NCBI GenBank assembly: GCA_016713335.1
Contig: JADJPH010000032.1
Location: 1-64,000, forward strand
Source of the DNA: Candidatus Fredericiella danica
GTDB lineage: Bacteria; Chloroflexota; Anaerolineae; Caldilineales; Caldilineaceae
Direction of reading: 5' to 3'
Length of the DNA stretch: 64,000 bases
The position numbers were made by a program, and so were the translations under genes. Below the pieces are notes generated by a model. The model had not been told where the DNA came from. It was given only the letters and a program-made list of their open reading frames with translations, and ran no database searches. Shown here piece after piece: positions 28,229 through 39,716 of this stretch; the first letter of the stretch is position 1; each line of letters opens with the position of its first letter.

Positions 28229-29204
28229 TTATTCGGCCATTTGCACCGAGAACTTGACGCGATAGGTGTCGATAATGACGGCGATGATGATGATGAAGCC
28301 GGTGACGATCTGGCGTGCAAAATCACCCATCCCGAGCAGCAACAGACCATTGTTTAGGACACCAATGATGCAAGCGCCGAGCAGCGTGCCGATCATCGAG
28401 CCTTTGCCACCGCTCATGCTGGTGCCGCCGATGACAACTGCAGCAATGGCGTTTAGTTCGAAGCCAACCCCCAAGATCGGGCTGGCGATGTTGAGACGCA
28501 GCATATACATGATCGAAGCGATGCCCACCATCACGCCGCACAGGGTGAATGCTGCCATCTTGTAGAGTGAGGGGTTATGGCCAGAAAGTCGCACGGCCTC
28601 CTCGTTATTGCCGATGGCGTAGATCATGCGACCGTAGACCGTCCGGTTGAGTACAAAACGCCCGATGAAAACGAGCACCAGGGCGATGACGAAAATGACC
28701 GGCACCCCCAGGATTGTCTGCGTGCCAAAGGCATTGAACTCTGCGGGGAAGGAGAAGATCGTGCGCGAGCCGCTGATCTGCAGGGCGAGACCGCGAGCGA
28801 TATTCAGCATACCAAGGGTAACGAGAAACGAATGGATGTGCCAGCGCTCGGTCACGAAACCGTTGAAGAAGCCGGGTGCTCATTCCCACGGCAATACTGG
28901 CGACCGTCGCCAGGATAATTGCCACAGGCACCGGGAAGCCAGGGTAGGTGATCACCATTCCGCCGACCACCGTACAGAGCGCCAGCACCGAACCGACCGA
29001 AAGATCGATGCCGCCCAGGAGGATGACAAAGGTCATACCGACGGCAATCACGGTATTGATGCTGATCTGGGTGAGAATGTTGCTGATGTTTGCCAGCGAA
29101 GCAAAGCGCGGTGCGAAAATTGAAAAGATGACACATAGGAGCACAAGCGCCAGGCCAATCCCCGCCTCGCGCACCAACAGGTAGGTGAGTCGTCTTGCCG
29201 TCAT
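28229..29204 (-). CDS. Sugar ABC transporter permease (RbsC-like); frameshift near 28870
   Basis: Membrane subunit of a ribose/xylose-type importer, about 325 residues after repair. The N-terminal half has GIGLALVLLCVIFSIFAPRF, ILTQISINTVIAVGMTFVILLGGIDLSVGSVLALC. After an indel near 28865-28880 the second half continues LVTLGMLNIARGLAL, YAIGNNEEAVRLSGHN, IAAVVIGGTSMSGGKGSMIGTLLGACIIGVLNNGLLLLG. GIDLSVGS and GGTSMSGG are the typical permease loops that touch the ATPase. It is the last gene of the operon, 2 bp after the ATPase gene. Confidence 0.92.
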
Positions 29205-29206
29205 GT

Positions 29207-30739
29207 TCAGGCTTCCTCGGTGGCGACGACTGGCGTGTGATTGATGTAATCTTTGTACGCCAGCGATAAGATACCTTCCTGGCTAAAGTCGGCGCGCTCG
29301 ATTTCGCCGGCGATCTGCCAGTTGGAAAAGACAATAATGCGGTGACAGATGCCTAGCAGCTCGGGTAGATCTGACGAGACAATGATCATCCCCTTGCCCG
29401 CCGCCGCCAGTCGCCACAACAGCATATAGATTTCGTACTTTGCGCCGACATCGATGCCCCGGGTAGGTTCATCAAAGATCAACAACTCCGGGTGGCGGAA
29501 AAGCCATTTGGCAATCACAACCTTCTGTTGGTTTCCGCCGGATAAGTAGCGCACCCACCGATCCACGGAGGGTGTCTTGATGGAGAGATCTTGCACCAGC
29601 GCTTCCGTGGTTTTCACTTCGTCGCTATGATGCATCAGCCCAGCGGTCGAGACATTGGCGAGATCGGTCAGGGTGGTATTGACGTAGATCGGCATGTCCA
29701 AAATCAAGCCCTGCCGTTTTCGATCTTCGGTCAAGAGTCCGATCCCGCTGTGCACCGCGTCTTTCGGGTTCCTGATGAAGAGCTCGTGATCGTTCAAATA
29801 GATGTGCCCGCCTTGCTTCGGGTCAGCGCCAAAGATGGCGCGCATGGTTTCTGTGCGTCCTGAACCCACCAGACCGGCGATACCCAACAACTCGCCGCGC
29901 CGCACGGTAAAGCTGATGTCATTGCGGACACCTTTGAAGTGCAGGTTCTCGACGCGGAGGACGACTTCGCCGGGAGTGATGGATGTATCAAATGGGTACT
30001 CAGCGCCCATCTCCTTGCCGACCATCAACGTCACGATTTCGGGCACGGTGATGGAAGCGATGTCACGCGTCGCCACCTTCTTGCCGTTGCGCAGGACGGT
30101 GATGCGATCACCGATCTCAAAGGTCTCCTGCAGACGGTGCGAGATGTAGATAATGGTGACGCCCTTCTGTTTCAACCGTGCAATGATTTCGAAGAGACGC
30201 CCGATTTCCTTGGGTGTCAGTGTGGCGGTCGGCTCATCCAGAATCAGAACCTTGCTCTCGCCGGACAACGCCTTGCCGATCTCGATCAACTGCATCTGCG
30301 CAATGCCGAGCACCTCCACTTTGGTCTTGGGCGAGATATCCAGACCGACTTCGTCGAGCACCACCTGGGCATCTCGATAAAGTTTCGAAAAATCCACTAG
30401 ACCACCCCGGGTGGGCAACTGCTCAAAGAAGATGTTTTCCGCAACTGACAGAAACGGCAGCAGATTGAACTCCTGGTAGACCACGCGGATGCCGGCATGG
30501 ATTGCATCAACCGGGGTTTGCGGTGCGTAGGGCATGCCCTGGTAGAGAATCTCACCCTCGTCACGCGGGTAGATGCCGCATAACACCTTGACCAGGCTGG
30601 ATTTCCCCGCACCGTTCTCGCCGACAAGGATGTGAATTTCGCCCTTGCGGATGTCGAGGTCAACGGTGTCCAGCGCAACGACGCCGGGGAATCGCTTCGT
30701 GACCCCCTTCAGTTCTAGGATATTTTCTGGTTCGGCCAT
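29207..30739 (-). CDS. Sugar ABC transporter ATP-binding protein (RbsA/MglA-like, two ATPase domains)
   Basis: 510 residues, intact. Domain 1: Walker A GENGAGKSSLVKVL, then YQEFNLLPFLSVAENIF, Walker B VLILDEPTATLT. Domain 2: degenerate first loop GLVGSGRTETMRAIFG, LTEDRKRQGLILDMPI, signature LSGGNQQKVVIAKWL, Walker B LLIFDEPTRGIDVGAKYEIY. This duplicated form is characteristic of the CUT2 (ribose, galactose, xylose) import family. It powers uptake with the permease encoded downstream and the binding protein encoded upstream. A hairpin separates it from the binding-protein gene, probably lowering its expression relative to that gene. Confidence 0.93.
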   Translation of the reverse strand: MAEPENILELKGVTKRFPGVVALDTVDLDIRKGEIHILVGENGAGKSSLVKVLCGIYPRDEGEILYQGMPYAPQTPVDAIHAGIRVVYQEFNLLPFLSVAENIFFEQLPTRGGLVDFSKLYRDAQVVLDEVGLDISPKTKVEVLGIAQMQLIEIGKALSGESKVLILDEPTATLTPKEIGRLFEIIARLKQKGVTIIYISHRLQETFEIGDRITVLRNGKKVATRDIASITVPEIVTLMVGKEMGAEYPFDTSITPGEVVLRVENLHFKGVRNDISFTVRRGELLGIAGLVGSGRTETMRAIFGADPKQGGHIYLNDHELFIRNPKDAVHSGIGLLTEDRKRQGLILDMPIYVNTTLTDLANVSTAGLMHHSDEVKTTEALVQDLSIKTPSVDRWVRYLSGGNQQKVVIAKWLFRHPELLIFDEPTRGIDVGAKYEIYMLLWRLAAAGKGMIIVSSDLPELLGICHRIIVFSNWQIAGEIERADFSQEGILSLAYKDYINHTPVVATEEA

Positions 30740-30754
30740 AGTGTTTTCAAAGAA

Positions 30755-30786
30755 GGTGCGGCGCGCGATTCGCAGCGCGCCGCACC
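30755..30786 (-). terminator. Intercistronic hairpin (12-bp GC stem) between binding-protein and ATPase genes
   Basis: GGTGCGGCGCGC (30755-30766) pairs with GCGCGCCGCACC (30775-30786), loop GATTCGCA. No T-run follows, so partial termination or mRNA 3'-end protection of the abundant binding-protein message is more likely than full termination. Confidence 0.6.
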
Positions 30787-30808
30787 GGGAAATAGAGAGA
30801 TACGACGT

Positions 30809-32681
30809 CTATTGCAGGTCTTTGGCGGTGACAAGCTTGACTGGGGTCTTGTTCCAACCCTTCAGTTCTTCGCCGTTCATCATGCGGAAGCCTGTCTCGA
30901 TGCAGTTCTTGGCCATGTCTGGGCCGAACTGGTCGATCGTGGCGAGCATCTTGCCCTGCTTGATCAGGTCTTGGACGGCCGGAATGTTGTCGAAGCCGAC
31001 GACCTTGATCTTGTCGGTGACGCCGGCGGCATCCAAGGCCTTGACCACGCCCAGCGCCATCGAGTCATTGGCCGCCATGACGCCCTGCACATCCGGATAC
31101 TTGGTGAGCAGGTTGGTCATCAGGGTATTGGCTTCTTCGGTTTCCCAGTGGGCGGTGGTGGATTCGAGGACGTTCAGTCCGAATTCCTGGGCCGCCCGGT
31201 CGAAACCGGCCTTGCGCATCTTGGCATTGTCGGCGCCGGGGTTGCCTTCGATGATGACGACCTTGGCATCCTTGCCCAGCACCCTGGCCAGTTCCGCTCC
31301 CGCGAGGTAAGCGCCTTCTTCGTTGTCAGGGCCGACGAAGAGCATGTCCTTGAGACCGGCATCGGCGAGCGCCTGGTCCTCCAGTTTGACATCGAAGTTG
31401 ACGACCGTGATCCCTGCATCCATCGCCTTCTTGGCAGGGGCGACCAGACCCACTGAGTCGGCCGGCGCCAGACAGATCAGATCGACGTTCTGCGTGATAA
31501 AGTTTTCGACCGCGTTGATCTGGGTGTCGATGTCGGTTTCGGAGTTCATGCCAACCGGAACCAGGGTGAAGTCACCGCGTGCGTCCGCATACTTGACCGC
31601 GCCCTCTTCCATCGTCTTGAAGAACTCATTGGCCAGTGACTTCATTACCAGGCCAACAACGGGCTTGCCGTTCTTGCCCGCAGGTGCAGGCACGGGGGCA
31701 GCTTCAGTCAATTCCTTGATGGTGACGAGCGCGACGGGGGTCTTGATCCAGCCTTTCAAGTCTTCGCCGCCGTTCATGCGGAAGCCGATCTGAATCGCGT
31801 TTTTCGCCATGTCTGGGCCGAACTGGTCGATCGTGGCGAGCATCTTGCCCTGCTTGATCAGGTCCTGACGGCCGGGATGTTGTCGAAGCCGACGACCTGA
31901 TCTTGCCGGTGAGGCCGGCGGCTTCGATCGCCTTGACTACGCCCAGCGCCATCGAATCATTGGCCGCCATCACGCCCTGCATCTCCGGATACTTGGTGAT
32001 CAGATTGGTCATCAGGGTGTTGGCTTCTTCGGTCTCCCAGTGGGCGGTGGTGGATTCGAGAACGTTCAGCCCGAATTCCTGTGCCGCCCGGTCGAAGCCC
32101 GCCTTGCGCATCTTGGCATTGTCGGCGCCGGGGTTGCCTTCGATGATAACGACCTTGGCATCCTTGCCCAGCACTCTGGCCAGCTCTGCCCCTGCGAGGT
32201 AGGCGCCTTCTTCGTTGTCAGGGCCGACGAAGAGCATGTCCTTGAGCCCGGCATCGGCGAGCGCCTGGTCATCCAGTTTGACATCAAAGTTGACGACCGT
32301 GATCCCCGCATCGACCGCCTTCTTGACGGAGGGCACCAGGCCAACCGAGTCGGCCGGCGCCAGGACGATCATCGCCACGCCCTGGGTCACGAAGTTGTCG
32401 ACCGCGTTGATCTGGGTGTCGATGTCAGTTTCGGAGTTCATGCCAACGGGGACCAATTCGAAGGTGCCATCTTCATTGGCATATTTGACCGCGCCCTCCT
32501 CCATCGTTTTGAAGAACTCATTGGCCAGTGACTTCATCACCAGACCGACGACAGGCTTGTCGCCGGCCGGCGCCGCCGCAGGTTCTGCTCCAGCCGGTGC
32601 CGGCGCCGCCGGTGCAGCGCAGGCGCCCAATAACATGCTCAACACCGCCAGTAGCGCGACGATACGTCCAAATTTGCTCAT
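30809..32681 (-). CDS. Double-domain sugar-binding lipoprotein of the ABC importer; frameshift near 31870
   Basis: After repair one protein of about 624 residues: lipoprotein signal (LLAVLSMLLGACAAPAAPAPAG) and two consecutive RbsB-type periplasmic-binding domains. Each begins KPVVGLVMKSLANEFFKTM, continues VPVGMNSETDIDTQINAV, LAPADSVGLV, FVGPDNEEGAYLAGAELARVLGKD, GFDRAAQEFGLNVLESTTAHW, GVMAANDSMALGVVKA, and ends IDQFGPDMAKN and KTPV. The domains are joined in frame by TEAAPVPAPAGKNG, a copy of the N-terminal linker, and differ at scattered sites (such as ANEDGTFEL versus ADARGDFTL). The repeat period is about 892 bp. The single frameshift lies inside domain 1. Its ribosome site AGGAGAAAAC precedes the ATG at 32681. 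Confidence 0.88.
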
Positions 32682-32977
32682 GATTGTTTTCTCCTATTGT
32701 CTAAACTGCGAAATGCGGGAGACAGCCTATGTGCGTGAATGGTAGGTGCGGAAGCACCCTGCAGCACGCTGGCCGCAGAAAGCCGATTAACGCACCAAAT
32801 TCCCGTGGTCAGTTGCGAGCAATCGCATCACCTCCCCTCAGAAATTGCGAGCGAGTAAAGTTAGAAACCGAACCAATGGATCGAAAGCGGACAGTTGCCA
32901 CAGCGTGTGTGGCGCCAGGAAATCCGAACAGCACTTCGGGCGTATGGCACTATGGATTCTCGACGGCGCCTTGGAGT
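32682..32977. other. Upstream region of the sugar operon, no gene recognised
   Basis: Between the binding-protein start and the end of lacI. It holds the ribosome site, a small hairpin GGTGC-GGAA-GCACC (about 32746-32759) and a short palindrome TGCGA-GCAA-TCGCA near 32815 that could be an operator. No clear -35/-10 pair was assigned. Confidence 0.4.
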
Positions 32978-33980
32978 TCAGGCAATGCAGCTTGCCGTCG
33001 AACGTCGAACAATCAGGGTTGTCGCCAATAGCCGGCGGCGCGGTGCCAGCAATGGGTCTTGCATTCGTTCAATCAACATCTCCGCCGCCGCTTTGCCTAA
33101 CGCATACTTGGGCTGGGCAACGGTGGTCAAAGGTGGATTTGCATACAGCGCAAGATGGATGTCATCGAAGCCGATGACGGATAACGTTTCCGGCACCCGC
33201 ATGCCCAGCTCCAGCGCGGCGCTGATGGCGCCGATTGCCATGAGATCATTGCACGCAAAGATCGCCGTCGGTGGCGCCGGCAACTGGAACAGTGCCTGGG
33301 CCGCCAGATAGCCGCCGCGATCCCGGAAATCACTCTGTACGATCAGGTCAGGATCGACTGGTAAGCCAGCCTCTGTTAGCGCTTGCCGATATCCTTCCAC
33401 CCGTTGCGCACTGAGCGTCAGTTCGGCTGGGCCAGTGATGCAGCCAATCCGCCGGTGATCGAATTGCAGCAGATGCTCGGTGGCGATGACGCCACCCAAA
33501 AAGTTGTCAGTGAGTGCGCGATCCACTTCCAACCCCGGGAGGTCTCGATCGACCACCACCAGCGGTAGCTTGCGGCTGAGCAGGTGGACAACGCCATCGG
33601 CGCTTGCTCCGGCGGCAACCAGCAGGACACCATCCACCTGCTTTTTCATCAATAGATCGATGTAGATTGATTCCCGCTCAAGGTCACCGTCGGAATTGCA
33701 GAGGATCACGACATAACCCTCGGCGAAACTGGTATCCTCAATTCCCCGTGCAATCTCGGCAAAGAATGGGTTGGCATTGTCTGGGACAATCATGCCAATC
33801 GTATGGGATTGTCGACGCCGCAGGCTGCGGGCGAGCGCGTTGGGCTGATAGCCCAGTTCATCCATTGCTGCGTGCACGCGTGACTAATTCATTGCTGACT
33901 GGACGTGTGCGGTTGACGACATGGGACACCGTGGTGACTGAGACTCCGGCACGGACGGCGACATCCTCGATAGTGACCAT
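32978..33980 (-). CDS. LacI-family transcriptional regulator 1; frameshift near 33885
   Basis: About 334 residues after repair. The HTH starts at the ATG 33980: MVTIEDVAVRAGVSVTTVSHVVNRTRPVSN, then an indel, then HAAMDELGYQPNALARSLRRRQ (hinge). The sugar-binding domain has TIGMIVPDNANPFFAEIARGIED, QVDGVLLVAAGAS, TDNFLGGVIATEHLL, GYRQALTEAGLP, PTAIFACNDLMAIGAISAALELGMRVPETLSVIGFDDIHLALYANPPLTTVAQPKYALGKAA. It directly follows the sugar ABC operon on the same strand, so it probably controls it. Two adjacent palindromes stand just upstream of its own start, suggesting autoregulation. It is a close paralogue of the LacI at 41154-42159. Confidence 0.9.
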
Positions 33981-33990
33981 CTGAAGCCTC

Positions 33991-34014
33991 GCAAACGTTT
34001 GCGCAAACGTTTGC
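33991..34014. promoter_or_regulatory. Twin LacI operators, GCAAACGTTTGC in direct tandem
   Basis: Two exact copies of the 12-bp palindrome GCAAACGTTTGC (33991-34002 and 34003-34014), 10 bp before the start of lacI 1. The central ACGT is the LacI-family type. Side-by-side full sites suggest cooperative binding and autoregulation; this is inferred from position. Confidence 0.8.
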
Positions 34015-34080
34015 GACTAATATAGCACGTAACAAATAGGCTGTCAATCCCCCAAAATACGCCCAACTAAAAATTCCCTC

Positions 34081-34109
34081 TTGACATCTATGACGCAATG
34101 CGTTATACT
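34081..34109 (+). promoter_or_regulatory. Strong sigma-70 promoter of the phasin-like gene
   Basis: TTGACA (34081-34086), 17-bp spacer, TATACT (34104-34109): a near-consensus housekeeping promoter about 84 bp before the ATG at 34193. It points away from lacI 1. Confidence 0.8.
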
Positions 34110-34132
34110 CCTGTTTGTAACGCGGTGCGTTA
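34091..34132. promoter_or_regulatory. Two 15-bp operators overlapping the phasin-like promoter
   Basis: TGACGC-AAT-GCGTTA (34091-34105) lies in the spacer and first bases of the -10 box, and TAACGC-GGT-GCGTTA (34118-34132) covers the expected transcription start. Arms are six bases; the second copy is a perfect inverted repeat. Centres are 27 bp apart. A dimeric repressor is implied, identity unknown. Confidence 0.65.
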
Positions 34133-34192
34133 TGACGTGTGTGCTAGCGAATGCGAACACATGAAATAGTGAGACATTAAGGGAGTAGAAAA

Positions 34193-34783
34193 ATGAGTGA
34201 GAAGACTGCCATGAACGTCGACCTGCGCAATGTGCAGGAAACCGTTGAGAATTCGGTCAAGGACGCCCAGGATTTCGGCCGCAAGACTGTGCTGGCCACC
34301 GTCGGCATGTGGGGCCTCGCGTATGACAAGGCCGTCGAGATGTGGAAGTACAGCGGCGAAATGGTCGACAAGGCCGAGAAGCGCGGTGAAGAACTCGAGA
34401 TCGAATGGAACAAGCAGTTCAACGAACTGCAGAAGAATCCTGAGGTCAAGAAGGTTGTTGACTACGGCAAGGACTCGGTCGATGTGATCTCCAAGAACGC
34501 CAAGTCAGTGGTCGCCGAAGTCGAGAAGTTCCTGGGCCAGTTCCAGCCTAAGGTTGAAGAAGTCGCCAAGGACGTGGCCATCAAGGTCGAGTCGGCGATG
34601 GAAACCATTATGCCGGGTTATGATGAGCTGAGCGCCAAGGACATCGTCGCCAAGTTGCCGGCGATGCCCAAGGAAGTGCTGGTTGAGATGCGCGAGTACG
34701 AGGTCAGCAACAAGAACCGCGTCACCGTGATTCGCGAGATCGATGCCATGCTCGTCGAAGTTCAAGATGAAGTCGTTGCCTGA
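34193..34783 (+). CDS. Phasin-like helical protein
   Basis: 196 residues, almost wholly charged amphipathic helix: VQETVENSVKDAQDFGRKTVLATVGMWGLAYDKAVEMW, then KAEKRGEELEIEWNKQFNEL and VVAEVEKFLGQFQPKVEEVAKDVAIKVESAME. The C-terminal 50 residues form a separate small domain (GYDELSAKDIVAKLPAMPKEVLVEMREYEVSNKNRVTVIREIDAML), a tail I associate with phasin-like proteins in Actinobacteria and Chloroflexota. Phasins coat polyhydroxyalkanoate granules; no PHA synthase is in this window, so that role is not shown. A very strong regulated promoter and a long hairpin terminator suggest an abundant protein. Confidence 0.75.
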   Translation: MSEKTAMNVDLRNVQETVENSVKDAQDFGRKTVLATVGMWGLAYDKAVEMWKYSGEMVDKAEKRGEELEIEWNKQFNELQKNPEVKKVVDYGKDSVDVISKNAKSVVAEVEKFLGQFQPKVEEVAKDVAIKVESAMETIMPGYDELSAKDIVAKLPAMPKEVLVEMREYEVSNKNRVTVIREIDAMLVEVQDEVVA

Positions 34784-34833
34784 TTTTTTGGGTTCTCCTT
34801 TCTCCTTCGTGGTGTGGGTTGAATAGGTTGTGA

Positions 34834-34874
34834 GACGAAGTGGCCCGGTGCAAGTTGCACCGGGCCACTTCGTC
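34834..34874 (+). terminator. Hairpin terminator, 20-bp stem with 1-nt loop
   Basis: Perfect inverted repeat: arm 34834-34853, loop G, arm 34855-34874, 50 bp after the phasin-like stop; followed by CATTTCCTTCC. Confidence 0.75.
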
Positions 34875-34929
34875 ATTTCCTTCCCTCTGGGCGCTTGCCG
34901 CCCGCTTGCCTCTGCTTTACACTGTGCCA

Positions 34930-36182
34930 ATGCTTGAACCATTGGCCCTGCACAAAATCCAACGGCGCATCACCGGCGCCATCTTCGCCAGCGAAAGCCT
35001 GTTTTCCGCTGGCTATATCGCCTCCATCACCCTGCTTTCACTCAACGCGACGCAACTGAGCGGTTCAGAAGCGCTGGCCGGCGTGCCGAGCACGATGGCG
35101 CTGCTGGTGCGCGCCGTTGCCGCAATCCCCATCGGCTGGATGATGGACAAGTTTGGCCGGCGCCCGATCGTCACGCTGGGGTATCTCTTTGGCGTGATCG
35201 GTCTGGCAACGGGTGGTTTTGCCGTCGGTCTGGGCTCGTTTGCCCTGCTCTGCCTCAGTGCGGGCATCACCGGCATTGCCAGCGGCGCCAGCCAACAGAC
35301 CCGCTTCATCGCCTCGGAAGTCTGGCCTGCTGCGCGGCGCTCCAGTATCATCGGCTTCATCGTCTTTGCCGGAACGATCGGTGCGATCGGCGGTCCCCTG
35401 CTGGTAGCGCCAACTTCCGCATTGGCAGCGCAACTCGGGCTGGCTGCCAATGCCGGTCCCTACTACGTCGGCGCATTCATTACCTTGCTGTCGATGATGC
35501 TGGCCTTCTCGCTGCTTCGTCCGGATCCCAAACAAATCAGCGCGGCCATGGAGACTGCCAGGAAGCCAGCGGCGAAACGCCGCCACCGGTGCGCCCGCTC
35601 GGCACGATCTTCAGGCTTGCCCCCGTTCAACTCGCCGTAGCCTCTATGGTCGTCGGCCAATTGGTAATGACGCTTGTGATGGTGATCACCCCGGTCTATA
35701 TGAACCACCTGCATCACTCAACCGGCGAAATCTCGCTGGTCTTTATGGCGCATACGCTCGGGATGTTTGGTTTTTCCGCGGTCACCGGTTGGTTGATCGA
35801 CAAACTGGGTATGCGGCCGATGATGGCCTATGGCGCTGCACTCCTGATCGTTTCGAGCATCATGGCGCCCTGGTCAACGAGCGTCATCATGTTGGCCATC
35901 GCGCTCTTCCTGCTGGGTCTGGGCTGGAACTTTGCCTTTGTCGCCGGCTCGGCCCTGCTCACCGACCAGTTGCACGCCAGCGAGCGCGGCCGCGTCCAGG
36001 GCGTAAACGACACCCTCGTTGCGGTGGCGTCCGGCGCAGGCAGCCTGGTGACGGGCACGATCTTTGCGGCGAGCGGCATGGCCGGCGTCGGGGCGGTGGG
36101 ACTGGCGCTGACACTCTTCTTCCTGGCGATGGCGGCGTGGCTGCGGCTACGGCCGATTGGTGAACCAGAGACCGTCCCATAG
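34930..36182 (+). CDS. MFS transporter; frameshift near 35575
   Basis: About 417 residues and 12 predicted spans after repair. The start is taken at the ATG 34930 (MLEPLALHKIQRRITGAIF). First half: SLFSAGYIASITLLSL, the inter-helix motif GWMMDKFGRRPIVTLGYLFG (MFS motif A form), ASGASQQTRFIASEVWPAARRSSIIGFIVFAGTIGAIGGPLL. After the indel, second half: LAPVQLAVASMVVGQLVMTLVMVITPVYMNH, GWLIDKLGMRPMMAYGAALL, LLGLGWNFAFVAGSALLTD, SERGRVQGVNDTLVAVASGAGSLVTGTIFA. Substrate unknown. Followed 21 bp later by recX on the same strand. Confidence 0.9.
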
Positions 36183-36203
36183 GATCGGTTTAGGCATTTG
36201 GCC

Positions 36204-36824
36204 ATGTCAACGATCACGTTACTACAGCAGCAGAAACACAACGCTAGCCGCGTTAGCATCTTTCTCGATGGTGAGTTTGCCTTCTCTGTCACGCTCGATG
36301 TTGCCCTGCAACTAAGAAAGGGACAAGAACTCACGCAACCGGAGATCGACGCTCTGCGCAACCAGGATCAGGTGGATCGCGCCTATGCTGCGGCGATCCA
36401 CTATCTGGGGCCGAGACCACGCAGCCAGGCCGAAGTCGAACGCCACCTGCGTGAGAAAAAGCATGAGGCAGAGGCCATTGCCGCGGCCATTGCCCAATTG
36501 ATCGAACAGCAGTACTTGGATGATACTGAGTTTGCCCGCTTCTGGACGGAGAACCGAGTGCGCTTCAGACCCAAATCGGCGGCAGCTCTGCGCTATGAGT
36601 TGGCACAAAAGGGCGTTGACCGTGAAGTTGCCCAAGAGGCCGTCGCCGGTGTCGATGAGGACGCCGCGGCCTGGGATGCCGTTGCTCCCAAACTTGAACG
36701 CTGGCGCGACCTCGATGAACCCGAGTTTGAGCGGAAAATCAGTGCATTTCTCGCCCGCCGTGGCTTCAACTACGATATCGTCCGGCGCACCGTGCGCCGG
36801 GCGCGGGCGGAACTTCAATCCTAA
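36204..36824 (+). CDS. recX: RecX-family regulator
   Basis: 206 residues from the ATG at 36204. Three-helix repeats typical of RecX: AIHYLGPRPRSQAEVERHLREKKHEAEAIAAAIAQL, QYLDDTEFARFWTENRVRFRPKSAAALRYELAQKGVDREV, and KISAFLARRGFNYDIVRRTVRRA. The N-terminus has a small beta segment (RVSIFLDGEFAFSVTLDVALQLRKGQEL), as in RecX of this phylum. RecX binds RecA filaments and modulates recombination and SOS induction. recA is not adjacent here. The frame is intact. Confidence 0.88.
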   Translation: MSTITLLQQQKHNASRVSIFLDGEFAFSVTLDVALQLRKGQELTQPEIDALRNQDQVDRAYAAAIHYLGPRPRSQAEVERHLREKKHEAEAIAAAIAQLIEQQYLDDTEFARFWTENRVRFRPKSAAALRYELAQKGVDREVAQEAVAGVDEDAAAWDAVAPKLERWRDLDEPEFERKISAFLARRGFNYDIVRRTVRRARAELQS

Positions 36825-36856
36825 GCAACCGCCATTGCATCAGGTGCAGACGCGTG

Positions 36857-38437
<1,581 letters not shown>

Positions 38438-38441
<4 letters not shown>

Positions 38442-39067
38442 GCACGCCCGAAAAGAACCCGCAGTGGCTGGATTGGGCGCTCCAGTTGCAGGCCATTGCG
38501 CAGAATGGGCTGACCTACATCCGCGATCCGTTCGACGCGGAACGCTATCGGGCGATCCAGCGCATCGCTGCCGAAATGCTGGCGGCCGGCTCTGCCACGC
38601 CGATTGAACCCATCCTGGACCTCTTTGCTGGCGAGGTCGGCTATGCCACGCCCAAGGTTGACGTGCGCGGCGTGGTCTTCCGGACAGACAAGTTGCTGCT
38701 TGTGCAGGAGTTGTTCGATGATCGGCGGTGGTCGCTGCCGGGCGGTTGGGTCGATATCAACGATTCACCAAGCACCGCGGTGCAGCGCGAGATTTTTGAG
38801 GAGACCGGCTTTGAGACGCGCGCCGTGAAGTTGTTGGCCGTCTATGATCGCGCCCGCCACCCACATCCGCCGCGGCCCTACAGCCTGTACAAGCTCTTCA
38901 TGCGCTGCGAGATCATCGGCGGTGAGCCGCGCACGAGCATCGAGACCGGTCAGGCGGCGTTTTTTGCGGAAGATGAGCTGCCCGAGTTATCCGTTGGCCG
39001 CGTCACGCCGGGCCAGATTGCGCATGTTCGCCCACAACCGCCATCCGGATTGGCCAACGGATTTTGA
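38438..39067 (+). CDS. Nudix hydrolase
   Basis: 209 residues, intact. An N-terminal helical segment of ~60 residues (WLDWALQLQAIAQNGLTYIRDPFDAERYRAIQRIAAEML) precedes the Nudix fold (KVDVRGVVFRTDKLLLVQE), with the Nudix box GGWVDINDSPSTAVQREIFEETGF matching GX5EX7REUXEEXGU in spacing except at the first Glu, which is Asp/Asn in this stretch. The N-terminal helical domain marks the ADP-sugar/NUDIX subgroup often annotated as ADP-ribose pyrophosphatase-like. The start ATG overlaps the stop of the GNAT-nitrilase gene (ATGA), so the two are coupled. Confidence 0.88.
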
Positions 39068-39085
39068 CTGAGGTGAGAAACAACC

Positions 39086-39707
39086 ATGACACCGATGTCC
39101 ACGTTGGATGATGCCGCGCTCGCCGCGGCGGTGCAGGTGCTGGCCGCGTGACGCCGACCTTGCCGGCATCGTGGCGCGCATCGGCAATCCGCCGCTGTGG
39201 CCGCGTGAACCGGGCTTCCCGACGCTGATCCTGATGATCCTCGAACAGCAGGTTTCGCTTGCCTCGGCGCGCGCGGCGTTCAACCGGCTGGAGGCTGCCG
39301 TGCCGGCATTGACGCCCACAACTTTCCTGGAACTTGATGACGCGACACTGCGCGGCGTTGGCTTCAGTCGCCAGAAAACGGGTTATGGCCGCCACCTGGC
39401 GCAGGCCATCGTCGACGGCCGCTTCGACCCGGAGCAACTGGGCGAGTTGGAAGATGACGAGGTGCGCCGTACGCTGGTGCAACTCAAGGGAATTGGCCCC
39501 TGGACCGCGGAGGTCTATCTGCTGATGGTGTTGCGCCGGCCCGACGCGTGGCCGGTGCATGATATCGCCCTGGCGACGGCGGCCCGCCAGGTGAAGGGGT
39601 TGGCCGCACGGCCGGGACCGGAGGAATTGGAAGCGCTGGCCGAACCCTGGCGCCCCTGGCGCGCGGTTGCTGCCCGCTTGCTGTGGCATCATTATCTCTC
39701 AAAGTAG
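39086..39707 (+). CDS. DNA-3-methyladenine glycosylase II-like (HhH-GPD); frameshift near 39150
   Basis: About 207 residues after repair. The ATG at 39086 follows GAGGTGAG and gives MTPMSTLDDAALAAAVQVLAA; an indel near 39150 leads into RDADLAGIVARIGNPPLWPREPGFPTLILMILEQQVS. The HhH motif is LVQLKGIGPWTAEVYLLMVL and the catalytic Asp region is WPVHDIALATA, the order of AlkA-type glycosylases that remove alkylated purines from DNA. It lacks the extra N-terminal domain of E. coli AlkA. It is 18 bp after the Nudix gene and 9 bp before the MBL gene, so one transcript is likely. Confidence 0.85.
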
Positions 39708-39716
39708 GAGCATTTT

